Part shown: positions 8,087-17,201 of the stretch, piece by piece
How positions within the stretch are numbered: the stretch's first letter is position 1
How the letters are laid out: each line of letters opens with the position of its first letter
Source of the DNA: an uncultured Opitutia bacterium
Lineage (GTDB): Bacteria; Verrucomicrobiota; Verrucomicrobiia; Opitutales; Opitutaceae
Length of the DNA: 64,000 nt
Reading direction: 5' to 3'
Assembly (NCBI GenBank): GCA_903877135.1
Contig: CAIRCN010000016.1
Span: forward strand, 1 to 64,000
Made by a program: the position numbers and the translations under genes
Notes under the pieces: model-generated
Told to the model about the DNA's origin: nothing
The model's input: the letters and a program-made list of their open reading frames with translations, nothing else
The model's database searches: none

Positions 8087-8616
8087 TCCTTGGTCCTCCC
8101 AGAACGGGCGATCACTAGCGCACCCAAGATGGCGACGAGCAAGACGAGCGAGATCAACTCAAACGCCAAACTATAGGTGGTAAGCAGGGCGAGGCCGATG
8201 GCCTGCACTGAGCCGTCGTTGGCGAAGGCGGCGGGGACTTTCCACGGGCCGCCGAGGCTCAGCCGCGACACGGCGAAAAAGACGCCAAGGCCGACAAGCA
8301 CCGCGCCGAGGCCCCAGAGGGCGGCAAACGAACGTTGTTTCTCTTGGGCCGGTTCGTCGGTCTCGGAGAGCATGACGCCGAACACGATGGTCACGCAGAC
8401 GGCACCGACGTAGATCAGAATTTCCATCAGCGCGAGGAAGGGGCTGTGGAGAAACCAGTAGAGCCCAGCCAGACCGATGCAGCAGATCATCAGGCCGCAG
8501 ACGCCGCGGATGATGCGCGTGCTCAATGCGGCGATCAGCGCGCCGCCGAGGGTTGTGCCTACGGCGAGGCAGAAAATCGCACCGGTGATGTAGTCGGCAA
8601 ACGGAAAGTTGCTCAT
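8083..8616 (-). CDS. nuoJ: NADH-quinone oxidoreductase-type subunit J (cluster 1)
   Basis: This 177-residue membrane protein has five predicted helices. The TM3 motif FLALMEILIYVGAVCV carries the conserved Glu and Tyr-Val-Gly turn (the pi-bulge helix) of NuoJ. It overlaps nuoI and nuoK by 4 bp each. In complex I, NuoJ packs with NuoA, NuoH and NuoK near the quinone site and couples quinone reduction to ion pumping. Confidence 0.95.
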   Translation of the reverse strand: MSNFPFADYITGAIFCLAVGTTLGGALIAALSTRIIRGVCGLMICCIGLAGLYWFLHSPFLALMEILIYVGAVCVTIVFGVMLSETDEPAQEKQRSFAALWGLGAVLVGLGVFFAVSRLSLGGPWKVPAAFANDGSVQAIGLALLTTYSLAFELISLVLLVAILGALVIARSGRTKE

Positions 8617-9164
8617 GGCTGCTTTTGCTCAGGGGCGGGCGCTGGCGCAGCGGGGGTGGTTGGCGGCGGCGGGACGACCGGAGCCGGGGGCTGCGGGTGA
8701 GCCTTTAACCAGTCCTGTTTCTTTATTTCGGCTTTCCTAAAAAGATCCATCTTGCCGAAGTCGTCGCGGTTGAAACTGACGACGTTGTAATCTTTGGAAT
8801 ATTGAATGGCGTCGCTCGGGCATGCGTCCACACAGCAACCGCAGAGGCTGCACTGGGTGAAGTTCTGCTCGTATTTGGAGACAGATTTTCTCTTTTCACC
8901 CTCTTTTTTGAGGCCGTCGAGGTCAATGCAGTCGCTCGGGCAGGCGCGGACGCAGAGGCCGCAGGCGGTGCACTTGGTCTGCCCGGTCGCGGGGTCGATG
9001 GTGAGTTCGAGATGGCCGCGGAAGCGGTCGGGCATCTTCAGCGTCTGGTGCGGATATTGGACGGTGATAGTCGGCTTGACTGCCTGGCCAGCAGTAATGC
9101 GCATGCCCACAAGCAGGCTCTTGAAACCTTTAAACACCTCTGAAATGGACGAGAAAAGGCTCAT
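8613..9164 (-). CDS. nuoI: Complex I 2x[4Fe-4S] subunit I (cluster 1)
   Basis: The frame opens further upstream (to 9326), but the start at 9164 (MSLFSSISEVF) gives a 4-bp overlap with nuoH and the normal NuoI beginning, 183 residues. Two cluster motifs are visible: CTACGLCVRACP and CSLCGCCVDACP, which ligate the N6a and N6b iron-sulphur centres. The C-terminus ends in a long Pro/Ala-rich tail (about residues 157-183). In an enzyme without NuoEFG, this is the natural docking point for an external electron donor such as reduced ferredoxin. Confidence 0.95.
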   Translation of the reverse strand: MSLFSSISEVFKGFKSLLVGMRITAGQAVKPTITVQYPHQTLKMPDRFRGHLELTIDPATGQTKCTACGLCVRACPSDCIDLDGLKKEGEKRKSVSKYEQNFTQCSLCGCCVDACPSDAIQYSKDYNVVSFNRDDFGKMDLFRKAEIKKQDWLKAHPQPPAPVVPPPPTTPAAPAPAPEQKQP

Positions 9165-10171
9165 AGGATTTTCATCATCACGCCGGTCAGCAGCAGGGTG
9201 ACGAGCGAGACCGGAATGAGAATTTTCCAGGAAAGGTTGAGCAGGCTGTAGAATTGCGTTCGCGGAAACGTCCAGCGAATCCAGATCACGGTGAAGATGA
9301 GCGCATACAGTTTCACGAGGAACCACGCCGCGCCGAACCAGCCTCCGGAGAGCACGCCGATCGGACTTTGCCAGCCGCCGAGGAAGAGGATCGTGGCGAG
9401 GCTGCAGCCGACGACGATGTTCGCGTATTCGGCCATGAAGAAGACGCCGAAGCCCATGCCGCCGTATTCGGTGAAGGCGCCGGCGACGAGTTCGCTCTCA
9501 GCCTCCGCCATATCGAAGGGCGCGCGGTTCGTCTCGGCCAGCATGCAGATGAAAAAGATGATGAAGGTCACCGGCATGAACGGGTTGACCCAAACCTTCA
9601 GGAGATTCCAATGCCAGAAGCCGCCGGCCTGCTGGCGGACGATTTCGCCGAGGTTCATCGTGCCAGTGACCATCAGCATGGTAATCACGACGAGGAGCAT
9701 CGGTATCTCGTAGGCGACGTTCTGCGAAACGACGCGGGCGGAGGAGATGATGGCGAACTTGTTGCGCGAGGCCCAGCCGCCGAGCATGAGCGCCATGACG
9801 TTGATCGAGCCGAAGGAGAAGACGAACAGGAGGCCGATGTTGAGGTTGCAGGCGACGATGGTGTCGCCGAACGGAATCACAGCGAGGCAGAGCAGCGGTG
9901 GCGCCATCACCATGAGCGGGGCGGCGCGGAAGAGGAGCGAGTCGGTGCCGGGCGGCACCATGACCTGCTTGGCGAGGAGTTTAATACCGTCGGCCACAGG
10001 CTGGAGGATGCCGGCCCAGCCGGCCTCGTTGGGACCGGGGCGGCGCTGGATGCGGCCGGCGCCCTTGCGTTCGGCGAGGACGAGATAGGCCGCGTTGGCC
10101 GCGGTGAACGCGATGATGCCCACGAGGTAGAGCAGGACCCTGACGGGTTCGATGGTGAGGAATTTCATCAT
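9161..10171 (-). CDS. nuoH: Complex I quinone-site membrane subunit H (cluster 1)
   Basis: This 336-residue membrane subunit shows NuoH landmarks: LAERKGAGRIQRRPGPNEAG in the first loop, LQPVADGIKLLAKQ, and the acidic loop DMAEAESELVAGAFTEYGG that lines the quinone channel. It overlaps nuoD and nuoI by 4 bp each. The shorter form here (336 against 409 residues in cluster 2) shows that the two clusters are distinct paralogues, not a recent duplication. Confidence 0.95.
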   Translation of the reverse strand: MMKFLTIEPVRVLLYLVGIIAFTAANAAYLVLAERKGAGRIQRRPGPNEAGWAGILQPVADGIKLLAKQVMVPPGTDSLLFRAAPLMVMAPPLLCLAVIPFGDTIVACNLNIGLLFVFSFGSINVMALMLGGWASRNKFAIISSARVVSQNVAYEIPMLLVVITMLMVTGTMNLGEIVRQQAGGFWHWNLLKVWVNPFMPVTFIIFFICMLAETNRAPFDMAEAESELVAGAFTEYGGMGFGVFFMAEYANIVVGCSLATILFLGGWQSPIGVLSGGWFGAAWFLVKLYALIFTVIWIRWTFPRTQFYSLLNLSWKILIPVSLVTLLLTGVMMKIL

Positions 10172-11307
10172 CGGTCGATGTCGGGGATGACGAGGTCAAG
10201 GCTCCCCATCATGGCCAGAGCGTCAGGTAGGATCATGCCGCGGCTCGCCTCTTCATAGAGACTGAGGTTGGAGAACGACGGCGTGCGGAGCTTCACGCGG
10301 TAAGGAATTTCTTTTCCGTCGCTCACGATGCGCACCATGAACCGGCCGCGGGCCGCCTCGACGGCGTAACAGGTTTCGCCGACAGGTAGTTTGAGAACGC
10401 GCGGCACCTTGCCGATGAACGGACCCGCGGGAATCTGGTCGAGTGCCTGGTCAATGATACGGAGACTCTGCTCCATCTCATCCATGCGCACCATGTAGCG
10501 GGCCATCGAGTCGCACTCGTGGTAGACCGGAATCTTGAAATCGAGCTTCGGGTAGACCGAGTAGGGTTCGGCGCGGCGCACATCATAAGCGACGCCAGAG
10601 CCGCGGATGACGGGACCTGTGGCGCCGTATTTGCGGCAGAGTTCGGCGCTGATCGGGCCGATTTCTTCGAGGCGCTTGCGGAGGATGATGTTATCCGTGA
10701 CGAGGTCACGATACATCTTCAGGCGCGGCTGCATGTGCTTCACGAAGTCGCGCGTGCCCTTGAGGAACGCATCGTCGACATCGTTGTAGAGTCCGCCGAA
10801 TCGGTAGTAGCAATAGGTTAGCCGCGCGCCGCAGAGGGCCTCAAGTAGGTCGAGAATTTTTTCCCGGTCGTCGAAGGCGTAGAGGATCGGCGTGAAGCCA
10901 CCGAGGTCGAGCAACAACGCACCCCACCAGACCATGTGGCTGGAGATGCGGTTGAGTTCGGAGGTGATGACGCGGGCGTATTCGGCGCGGAGAGGAACCT
11001 CGATCTTGGCAGCGCGCTCGACGGCACCCACGAAGGCGTGGGTGTAGTGCATCGCCGAGAGGTAGTCGATGCGGCTGGTATTGGGGAGAAACTTCGCCCA
11101 GGTGCGGTTCTCACCCATTTTCTCGTGCATCCGGTGAATGTAGCCTATGATGGGTTCGGCGCGCTGAATCCACTCGCCATCCATCGTCATCAGCACGCGG
11201 AGCACGCCGTGGGCCGCAGGATGCTGCGGCCCGAGGTTGAGCACAAATGTTTCCTGCGGAGCGTCGCCGGCAGTCGCGAGGTGAAGGGTTTCCTTGGTGA
11301 CGTTCAC
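10168..11307 (-). CDS. nuoD: Complex I 49-kDa-type subunit D (cluster 1)
   Basis: This 379-residue protein of the NuoD/hydrogenase large-subunit family forms the quinone pocket with NuoB and NuoH. The quinone-site His lies in LGPQHPAAHG near residue 30. The NiFe-binding cysteines of hydrogenases are absent, as expected for NuoD. It overlaps nuoC and nuoH by 4 bp (ATGA). It is not fused to nuoC. No nuoE, nuoF or nuoG follows, where operons of the 14-subunit enzyme usually place them. Confidence 0.95.
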   Translation of the reverse strand: MNVTKETLHLATAGDAPQETFVLNLGPQHPAAHGVLRVLMTMDGEWIQRAEPIIGYIHRMHEKMGENRTWAKFLPNTSRIDYLSAMHYTHAFVGAVERAAKIEVPLRAEYARVITSELNRISSHMVWWGALLLDLGGFTPILYAFDDREKILDLLEALCGARLTYCYYRFGGLYNDVDDAFLKGTRDFVKHMQPRLKMYRDLVTDNIILRKRLEEIGPISAELCRKYGATGPVIRGSGVAYDVRRAEPYSVYPKLDFKIPVYHECDSMARYMVRMDEMEQSLRIIDQALDQIPAGPFIGKVPRVLKLPVGETCYAVEAARGRFMVRIVSDGKEIPYRVKLRTPSFSNLSLYEEASRGMILPDALAMMGSLDLVIPDIDR

Positions 11308-11747
11308 GGCTGATAATCCTTCCGGAGAGGATGAAAGGTCGCGTCCTCCGGAAGGAGGAATGGCTTCATGTTGGGATGGCCGGTGAAACAGATGCCAAAG
11401 AAATCGTGCGTCTCGCGCTCATGCCAGTTGGCGCCGGGAAATACCGCAGAGATTGTTGGCAATTCGGGCTCGGCGCGGGGAACGCGGGTGCGAACCACGA
11501 CGCGCAGCGGCGAGGTGAAATGGAAAAAATCGTAGACGACCTCCATCTCGTTTTGCGCGATCCAGTCCACGCCGGTGACGGCATCTATCGAGAACCCCGC
11601 GCGATCCGCGATCTCGGCGGCAGCCACGACCTGATTGCTCGGCACCGCGACGCTCAGGTGATAGCCCTTGAGCGCGAAGTCGCAGGTTTCGACCTGGCCG
11701 GCGAGCGCAGTGTAGTCTGCCGTGAGTTGTTCCAGCGAAGGGTTCAT
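11304..11747 (-). CDS. nuoC: Complex I 30-kDa-type subunit C (cluster 1)
   Basis: This short 147-residue NuoC has the family's C-terminal signature: [23 protein letters not shown] and then LRKDY near the end. It overlaps nuoB and nuoD by 4 bp each. The cluster 2 NuoC is 216 residues, so this is a compact version. NuoC packs against NuoD and NuoB in the peripheral arm and carries no cofactor. Confidence 0.93.
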   Translation of the reverse strand: MNPSLEQLTADYTALAGQVETCDFALKGYHLSVAVPSNQVVAAAEIADRAGFSIDAVTGVDWIAQNEMEVVYDFFHFTSPLRVVVRTRVPRAEPELPTISAVFPGANWHERETHDFFGICFTGHPNMKPFLLPEDATFHPLRKDYQP

Positions 11748-12268
11748 TCCTGGAGTTTGGCGATTGGGAAGCGCCGCTTGCCGGTAAGTTTTTCTTCGAG
11801 TTTCAGGATGCCCTCAATCAGCGCCTCGGGACGCGGTGGGCAGCCAGGCACATAAACATCGACCGGGAAGAGCTTGTCCACGCCCTCGACGACGGCATAT
11901 TGGCCGGGGTAAACGAAGGGGCCGCCGGAGAGGGCGCAGTTGCCCATGGCGATCACCCATTTGGGCTCCAGCATCTGGTCGTAGAGGAGCTTGACGGCGG
12001 GGGCCATCTTCTTGTTCACCGTGCCGGCTACGATCATCACGTCGGCTTGGCGCGGCGACGGACGGAAGACCTCGGCACCAAAGCGCGAGAGGTCGAAGCG
12101 CGCCATGCCGGCGGCCATCATTTCGATGGCGCAGCAGGCGAGACCGAAGGTGAGGGGCCAGAGGGAGTTGGCCCGACCCAGCGCCAGCAGATCGTCGAGC
12201 ATAGCAAACCGGACGATTTGCGAGCACTCGACGGGAATCTCGGGCTTGTCGCTCAGTGGCGCTTCCAT
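11744..12268 (-). CDS. nuoB: Complex I N2 cluster subunit B (cluster 1)
   Basis: This 174-residue protein holds the four cysteines of the N2 [4Fe-4S] centre, the last carrier before quinone: C45 and C46 in LACCAIE, C111 in GNCALSGG and C143 in PGCPPRP. The start at 12268 overlaps the end of nuoA by 16 bp, and its stop overlaps nuoC by 4 bp. All ligands are intact, so the quinone-reducing end of the cluster 1 complex appears functional. Confidence 0.95.
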   Translation of the reverse strand: MEAPLSDKPEIPVECSQIVRFAMLDDLLALGRANSLWPLTFGLACCAIEMMAAGMARFDLSRFGAEVFRPSPRQADVMIVAGTVNKKMAPAVKLLYDQMLEPKWVIAMGNCALSGGPFVYPGQYAVVEGVDKLFPVDVYVPGCPPRPEALIEGILKLEEKLTGKRRFPIAKLQE

Positions 12269-12639
12269 TCGAAGACTCCTTTTTTCCAGGCGTAGACGAT
12301 CACGAGAGACAGAATGCCAACGAAGATCGTCAGTTCGACGAGATCGCGGATGGCGAAATGCCGGCCATAAACCAGCGCGACTGGGATCAAAAACAAAACA
12401 TCAACCGCGAACGCCACGAAGATGAGCGCGTAGAGGTAGTAGACAGCACTGTAGCGAATCCATGCGTCGCCAATAGGATCCATACCGCACTCGATGGCCT
12501 GGCCGGTTTTGTCGAGAGTGTTACGCGTCCAGCGAGGAGACAGAAAGTAAACCAACACAAATGGTCCGAAGGCAAAGGCCAGCCCGCCCAGAAAAAAGGC
12601 GAAGAGGTAAATCAGTTCGTCGGTGCTGACGCTTTGCAC
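12253..12639 (-). CDS. nuoA: Complex I membrane subunit A (cluster 1)
   Basis: This 128-residue, three-helix protein shows the NuoA signature between TM1 and TM2: a CGMDP motif (residues about 51-55) followed by GDAWIRYS and the [17 protein letters not shown] helix with its conserved acidic residue. It is the first nuo gene of cluster 1, 48 bp after korB on the same strand, which suggests that electron donor and complex share a message. The CGMDP Cys belongs to the loop that covers the quinone site. Confidence 0.95.
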   Translation of the reverse strand: MQSVSTDELIYLFAFFLGGLAFAFGPFVLVYFLSPRWTRNTLDKTGQAIECGMDPIGDAWIRYSAVYYLYALIFVAFAVDVLFLIPVALVYGRHFAIRDLVELTIFVGILSLVIVYAWKKGVFEWKRH

Positions 12640-12687
12640 GGTGGGTGATTTCTACAGACAACCGGGTGTCGGTAAATTTCTCCTGCG

Positions 12688-13575
12688 TCAACCTGCAGCC
12701 GCGACTTTCGGCCGCAAAGTCGCCTGACGCTCGCGGATCTGGCTGTCGTAGGTCGGGGGCGGGTTGGGGTTGCGGTAGAAAACACCGGTATAAAGTTCCT
12801 TGCCGTAATCCTGCGCCAGTTCCATCGCGCGCAGCCAATTCGACGGGTCGTGACCTTCGGCGGCAAGTTTGCGCATTTTCGTTTTCTGAATCTTTAACTG
12901 ATCGTCGGGATCGCCAAAGGTGATGCAGGGCGACTGGACGTTGACGAAGGCAAATCCAGGGTAGCGGATCGCCTCTTCGATCATCTTCGCCAAGCCATCC
13001 ATATCAGCCGGCACGCCCTGCGCGACGAAGCCCGCGCCATAGCTGAGGACGTAGAGGAGCGGGTTCACTGGGTCTTCCATGCTGCCATAGGTGCTACTGG
13101 AAGTCTTCGCGCCACGCGGTGTCGTGGGGGACAACTGGCCCTTGGTGAGGCCGTAAATATGGTTGTCCATCACGATGTAGGTGAGATCGAGATTGCGCCG
13201 GATGGCGTGGGGCACATGGCCGCCGCCGATCGAAAAGCCGTCGCCATCGCCACCCGCCACGAGAACGAGCAGGTCGGGATTGGCCATCTTGATGCCCTGC
13301 GCCACCGGCAGCGCGCGACCGTGCACGGTGTTGAAACCGTAGGCGGTCGTATAGCCGGGGATGCGGCTTGAGCAGCCGATGCCCGAGATGAAGGCGATCT
13401 CGTGGGACGGGCGGCCGATGGCAACCAGCGCCCGGTAGAGGGCTGTGACCACGCCGTAGTCGCCGCAACCGGGGCACCAGATGGGTTTCAGGTCGCTGCG
13501 AAAATCCTTGGTGGTAAGAGGGGCTGGCGCGACAAGGGTAGACTCGCAGCCGCAATCAGTGGTGGAAGTGATCAT
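12688..13575 (-). CDS. korB: 2-oxoacid:ferredoxin oxidoreductase, beta subunit
   Basis: This 295-residue TPP-binding subunit carries CPGCGDYG (C34, C37), a third Cys in GIGCSSRIP (C68) and a fourth at C217, matching the four ligands of the single [4Fe-4S] cluster in this family. The TPP/Mg motif is GGDGDGFSIGGGH, followed by an Asn in VMDNHIYGLTKGQ. It oxidatively decarboxylates a 2-oxoacid (most likely 2-oxoglutarate) with CoA and passes electrons to ferredoxin. It starts 8 bp after korA and lies directly before nuoA of cluster 1. The substrate call is by family resemblance. Confidence 0.92.
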   Translation of the reverse strand: MITSTTDCGCESTLVAPAPLTTKDFRSDLKPIWCPGCGDYGVVTALYRALVAIGRPSHEIAFISGIGCSSRIPGYTTAYGFNTVHGRALPVAQGIKMANPDLLVLVAGGDGDGFSIGGGHVPHAIRRNLDLTYIVMDNHIYGLTKGQLSPTTPRGAKTSSSTYGSMEDPVNPLLYVLSYGAGFVAQGVPADMDGLAKMIEEAIRYPGFAFVNVQSPCITFGDPDDQLKIQKTKMRKLAAEGHDPSNWLRAMELAQDYGKELYTGVFYRNPNPPPTYDSQIRERQATLRPKVAAAG

Positions 13576-13583
13576 CGGGAAGG

Positions 13584-15344
13584 TTAGGCGGAGGCGGTTG
13601 CCCGGGTCATCGCGGAGATTCTCCGGAGGACGTCATCGGGGGTGATCGGGTTGGCGCCGCTCTTGGCGAGGGAAGTGAACTCGGCGGGCGTGTTCACCCA
13701 CATGCGGATGATGCGGTGGAGTTGGCCCTGGTGGGATTGCTCGACCACGAGGCAGCGGCGCAGCGATTTGAAGAAGTCCTGGTAAACCTCCTCGGCCACT
13801 GGATAAAGCAGCTTGGGAATAAGAAGTTTGACCGAGAGGCCCTGCGCGCGAGCGGTGCGCACTGCTTCGAGGGCCACTCCGGCAATGCTGCCCCAACTGA
13901 TCACTCCGACCTCGGCGGTGGGGTCGCCCTCGAGGAGGAAGAGGTCGCGGCGCTGCTTCAGGGGATTCAGCTTGTTGAGCCGCTTGTTGTTCATCTGTTC
14001 GTGCATCTCGCCGCTGCTGCATGGGTCGCCGTGCTCATTGTGCTCGATGCCGGCGGCGAGGTAGCTGCCACCCTTCATGCCGGGGTGACTAAGCGGGCTG
14101 ATACCAGACTCGGTCAGCCGGAAACGCGTGTAATCCACCATCTCCGCCGCGGTCGGCTCAAGCCGCTCGACAAGTTTGAAGCGTGAACGGTCGACCGGAT
14201 CGACGATGTCCTTCCGCTGCGCGATTTCCTGGTCGGAAAGCACGATGACCGGCGTCTGATACTGCTCGGCGATGTTGAACGCCTCGACGGTAATGCCGAA
14301 CATGTCTTCGACGCTGATCGGCGCCAGAATCGGGCGGACCGTGTCGCCATGGGCTGAAAAAGCGGCGGCAAAAAGATCGGCCTGCTCGGATTTCGTGGGC
14401 AGACCGGTGGAGGGACCGCCACGCTGGACGTTTACGCAGACGAGCGGCAGTTCGGCCAGGCTGGCGAGGCCCATGACTTCGGATTTCAGCGACAAGCCGG
14501 GGCCGGAGGTGGCGGTCATGGCCTTGCGGCCGGCAAACGAGGCTCCGACGACGGCGGCGATGCCGGCGATCTCATCCTCGGCCTGCAGGAGCGAGCCGCC
14601 ATGCTTCCAAATATCTCTCTGGAGGTGCTGCATGATCTCCGTGGCCGGAGTGATGGGATAACCGCCAAAAAACTTGCAACCCGCGAAGAGCGCCGCGGAG
14701 GCACAGAGCTCGTTGCCGTCGGTGATGAGGCGCTTGCCTACTCCGGCTTGCGGCGGGTTAAAATGCCAGTCACCTTCGAGCGGATTCTTATCGGCGTAGT
14801 CGAGTCCGGCAGCGTAAGCGCGCTCGTTGCCCTGTAGAATTTCGGCGCCTTTCTTGGCAAATTTTTTCCGGAGGCCTTCCAAAATACTCTGGCGGGCTAG
14901 CCCGAACCAGCCGGCGAGGAGGCCAAGCACGACGTTGTTCTTCGCCTGAAGGGTGCCAGCGGATTTCATCGCGAGTTCGGCCATCGGCACCGCGCGCACT
15001 ATCGCCGGTTTGACGGCCAAGGGGATGGCATCGGGGGCCACCTTGGTCTTCTGCTCGTAGATCACGACCGTTCCGGGACCGACGGGCAATTCACCGCCGA
15101 AGCGCAGGAAATCCTCCCAATTAAGGACGACGGCCACCGTGAGCGTGCCGCCCGGATTCAGCACCGGGGTCGAGGCCACGCGCAGCCGGCAGGATGACTC
15201 GCCCCCGCGGATTTGTGAGCCGAAGCTCTTGGTGAGGATAGCGTAATAGCCATCCTGCGCCAAGGCGGAGATCAGGGATTCACCGGCAGAGACGATTCCG
15301 TCCCCGCCTGAACCGGCCATGCCGATAATCAGGTCGTTTAACAT
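13584..15344 (-). CDS. korA: 2-oxoacid:ferredoxin oxidoreductase, fused gamma-alpha subunit
   Basis: This 586-residue protein fuses the gamma domain (about residues 1-190, starting GMAGSGGDGIVSAG) to the alpha domain (about 205-586) with GYPITPATEIM and the SGPGLSLKSE loop. The fusion is typical of the KorA type. With KorB it makes a two-subunit enzyme with no internal 2[4Fe-4S] ferredoxin domain, so it needs an external ferredoxin; one is encoded 33 bp upstream. The set ferredoxin-korA-korB sits between two complex I clusters that both lack the NADH module. It acts in the cytoplasm, in an oxidative or reverse TCA-type step. Confidence 0.92.
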   Translation of the reverse strand: MLNDLIIGMAGSGGDGIVSAGESLISALAQDGYYAILTKSFGSQIRGGESSCRLRVASTPVLNPGGTLTVAVVLNWEDFLRFGGELPVGPGTVVIYEQKTKVAPDAIPLAVKPAIVRAVPMAELAMKSAGTLQAKNNVVLGLLAGWFGLARQSILEGLRKKFAKKGAEILQGNERAYAAGLDYADKNPLEGDWHFNPPQAGVGKRLITDGNELCASAALFAGCKFFGGYPITPATEIMQHLQRDIWKHGGSLLQAEDEIAGIAAVVGASFAGRKAMTATSGPGLSLKSEVMGLASLAELPLVCVNVQRGGPSTGLPTKSEQADLFAAAFSAHGDTVRPILAPISVEDMFGITVEAFNIAEQYQTPVIVLSDQEIAQRKDIVDPVDRSRFKLVERLEPTAAEMVDYTRFRLTESGISPLSHPGMKGGSYLAAGIEHNEHGDPCSSGEMHEQMNNKRLNKLNPLKQRRDLFLLEGDPTAEVGVISWGSIAGVALEAVRTARAQGLSVKLLIPKLLYPVAEEVYQDFFKSLRRCLVVEQSHQGQLHRIIRMWVNTPAEFTSLAKSGANPITPDDVLRRISAMTRATASA

Positions 15345-15377
15345 GATGGGTGGTGGGACAGAGGAGGCTGCGCAGAC

Positions 15378-15611
15378 TTACTGACCGTCGTTGCCGATCG
15401 ACTCGGTGGCGCACGCCGCCAGAGCTTCCTCGGCTAGGGCGATTTCCTCGCCCGTGACTGGCTGCTGCTTGACGAAGGAAACCCCGGTGTCGTCGTTGCG
15501 ACCGAAAAGGTCGGGGGCAATCACCCTGCATTGATCGCAATCGATGCAGGAGGAGTCGGTATAGTAGCGCCCGGAAACATTGTCCGGGATGCGGTCGGAG
15601 AGAGTGGCCAT
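15378..15611 (-). CDS. Small single-cluster ferredoxin
   Basis: An upstream ATG at 15665 exists, but the start at 15611 gives a 77-residue protein with no odd leader. Cys 22, 25 and 28 (CIDCDQC) plus Cys 67 (ACATESIG) can bind one [4Fe-4S] cluster. The usual Pro after the fourth Cys is Ala here. Motif order and spacing fit the small ferredoxins with CIDCDxCR, not the 2x[4Fe-4S] clostridial type. It is the first gene of the ferredoxin-korA-korB set, 123 bp after nuoN of cluster 2. By position it is the likely acceptor for KorAB. Confidence 0.85.
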   Translation of the reverse strand: MATLSDRIPDNVSGRYYTDSSCIDCDQCRVIAPDLFGRNDDTGVSFVKQQPVTGEEIALAEEALAACATESIGNDGQ

Positions 15612-15734
15612 GCGCCAAGGATACCAGCCCGCACCGGAGTGCGCAGCGCGTGCATTTGCCAACACTACGCAGATTTTGCTCTGGTGCCGGTCCGCCGGGA
15701 AACTCGGCCCAAGAGTTTGTGTTTTCGCCCCGGA

Positions 15735-17201
15735 CTAGAACATGCCCAACAGCAAAGATGGGAAGATGCCAAACAACAACAACATGAGGGCTGCCGCCGC
15801 CAAAGTAATCGCCGCCGGTGCCGGCACGGCTATGCGGCTGGCGTCAGCGGCCGGGGCGGTAACCAGCGCCTGCTTGAGGATAACGAGGTAGTAATAGAGC
15901 GCCACAGCGCTAAAGGCGATGGCAAGAAACACGAGCCAGCCGACCGGACTAGCCAGTCCGCCGAGTTGCAGGGCCGCTGCGAAGACCGCGAACTTGCCGA
16001 AGAATCCCGCCAGCGGTGGCACACCCGCCAGCGACAAGATGAAGATCATCAGGCACCCCGCCAGCAGAGGCGACCGGCGGTGCAAGCCGGCGAGGTCGGT
16101 GATTTTCTGGCAGGCCCCGGCCTTGGCGACGACCCCAATCACGCCAAAGGCGCCCACGGTCGCGAGGCCGTAGGTGGCGGCGTAGTAAAACAGCGGGCCC
16201 GGGCCAGCGCGGCCGGCGACGACCACACCGAGCAGCAGCGCGCCGGCATGCGCGATGGCCGAGTAGGCGAGGAGCCGGCGGACGTTGGTCTGGGCGAGCG
16301 CGCCGAGGTTGCCGATGAAGAGCGATGATCCCGAAAGCAGCAAAACCACCGGCACCCAGCCCGCCCAGACGTGCGCGGTCGGGGCGATGCCGGCCACGAT
16401 GCCGAAGCCGGGCCACAGGAGCCGAGTGAAGAGCGTGAAGCCGGCGAGTTTCGAGGCCGACGCGATCAGCGCGGCGGACGACACCGGCGCGCCCTCATAG
16501 ACATCGGGCGCCCAGAGGTGGAACGGCGCGGCGGAGGCCTTGAAGCCAAACGCGACCAGCACCATCACGAGCGCCACGACGAGTAGCGGGCTCATGCCCT
16601 GATGGGCGAGTTGTGCCGCGATCTGCGGCAGTTCGATCGAGCCCGTGAGGCCATAGATCAGGCTGAAGCCGAAGAGCAGGAATGCCGCTGCCATGCCGCC
16701 GAACAGGAAGTATTTCAGCCCGGCCTCGGCGGAGGCTGGGCGCGACTTGTCGAAGCCGGCCAACACGTAGAGCGAGAGGCTGGCGAGCTCCAGCGCGAGG
16801 AAGGCGAGGAGGAGTTGCTGCGCGGCGGCCATCAGCGTGAACCCAACCGTGGCAAAAAGGATGACGGCGACATATTCCGCCCCGTGGCGGGCGTGGGCGG
16901 TGCCCGCCGAGAGCAAGAGCGTGAGCAGCGCCAGCACGAGCACGCCGCCCCGCGCGGCCACGGCAAGATGATCAAAATTGAGCACGCCGCCGAACGCCGG
17001 GCCAAAGGCACCCGCGCGGACCGTGTGCCACAGCGCGGCGACGATCGACAGCGCGCCGATGGTCACAGAGGAGTTCATGCGCTCCTCGAGAGTGTCGCGC
17101 TTCGCCACCACGAGGTCGAAGCCGAGCACCACGAGAGCGCCGATGACGAGCGCGGCCTCGGGCATGAGGGCGTGGAGGAGTTCCAGATAGTCGGGACTCA
17201 T
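15735..17201 (-). CDS. nuoN: NADH-quinone oxidoreductase subunit N (cluster 2)
   Basis: This 488-residue NuoN keeps its channel residues: Glu in LALELASLSLY (TM5), Lys in GFKASAAPFHLW (TM7), Lys in SASKLAGF (TM8) and Lys in GFFGKFAVF (TM12). It overlaps the preceding NuoM-like gene by 4 bp and is the last gene of cluster 2. It is clearly diverged from the cluster 1 NuoN, though both share the PFHxWxPDVYxGA block. The 123 bp after it, before the ferredoxin gene, is the widest gap between 1.3 and 27.7 kb and could hold a promoter or processing site. Confidence 0.95.
   Translation of the reverse strand: MSPDYLELLHALMPEAALVIGALVVLGFDLVVAKRDTLEERMNSSVTIGALSIVAALWHTVRAGAFGPAFGGVLNFDHLAVAARGGVLVLALLTLLLSAGTAHARHGAEYVAVILFATVGFTLMAAAQQLLLAFLALELASLSLYVLAGFDKSRPASAEAGLKYFLFGGMAAAFLLFGFSLIYGLTGSIELPQIAAQLAHQGMSPLLVVALVMVLVAFGFKASAAPFHLWAPDVYEGAPVSSAALIASASKLAGFTLFTRLLWPGFGIVAGIAPTAHVWAGWVPVVLLLSGSSLFIGNLGALAQTNVRRLLAYSAIAHAGALLLGVVVAGRAGPGPLFYYAATYGLATVGAFGVIGVVAKAGACQKITDLAGLHRRSPLLAGCLMIFILSLAGVPPLAGFFGKFAVFAAALQLGGLASPVGWLVFLAIAFSAVALYYYLVILKQALVTAPAADASRIAVPAPAAITLAAAALMLLLFGIFPSLLLGMF

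Noticed and set aside
1527-8176. Long plus-strand open frames opposite the nuo genes (for example 1527-2741, 2763-4088, 4655-6055, 6284-8176)
   Set aside because: They are antisense to clear membrane-protein genes, have extreme Glu/Arg/Asp/Gly/His/Ala composition and no protein-like pattern. They follow from GC-rich codon bias in the real genes.
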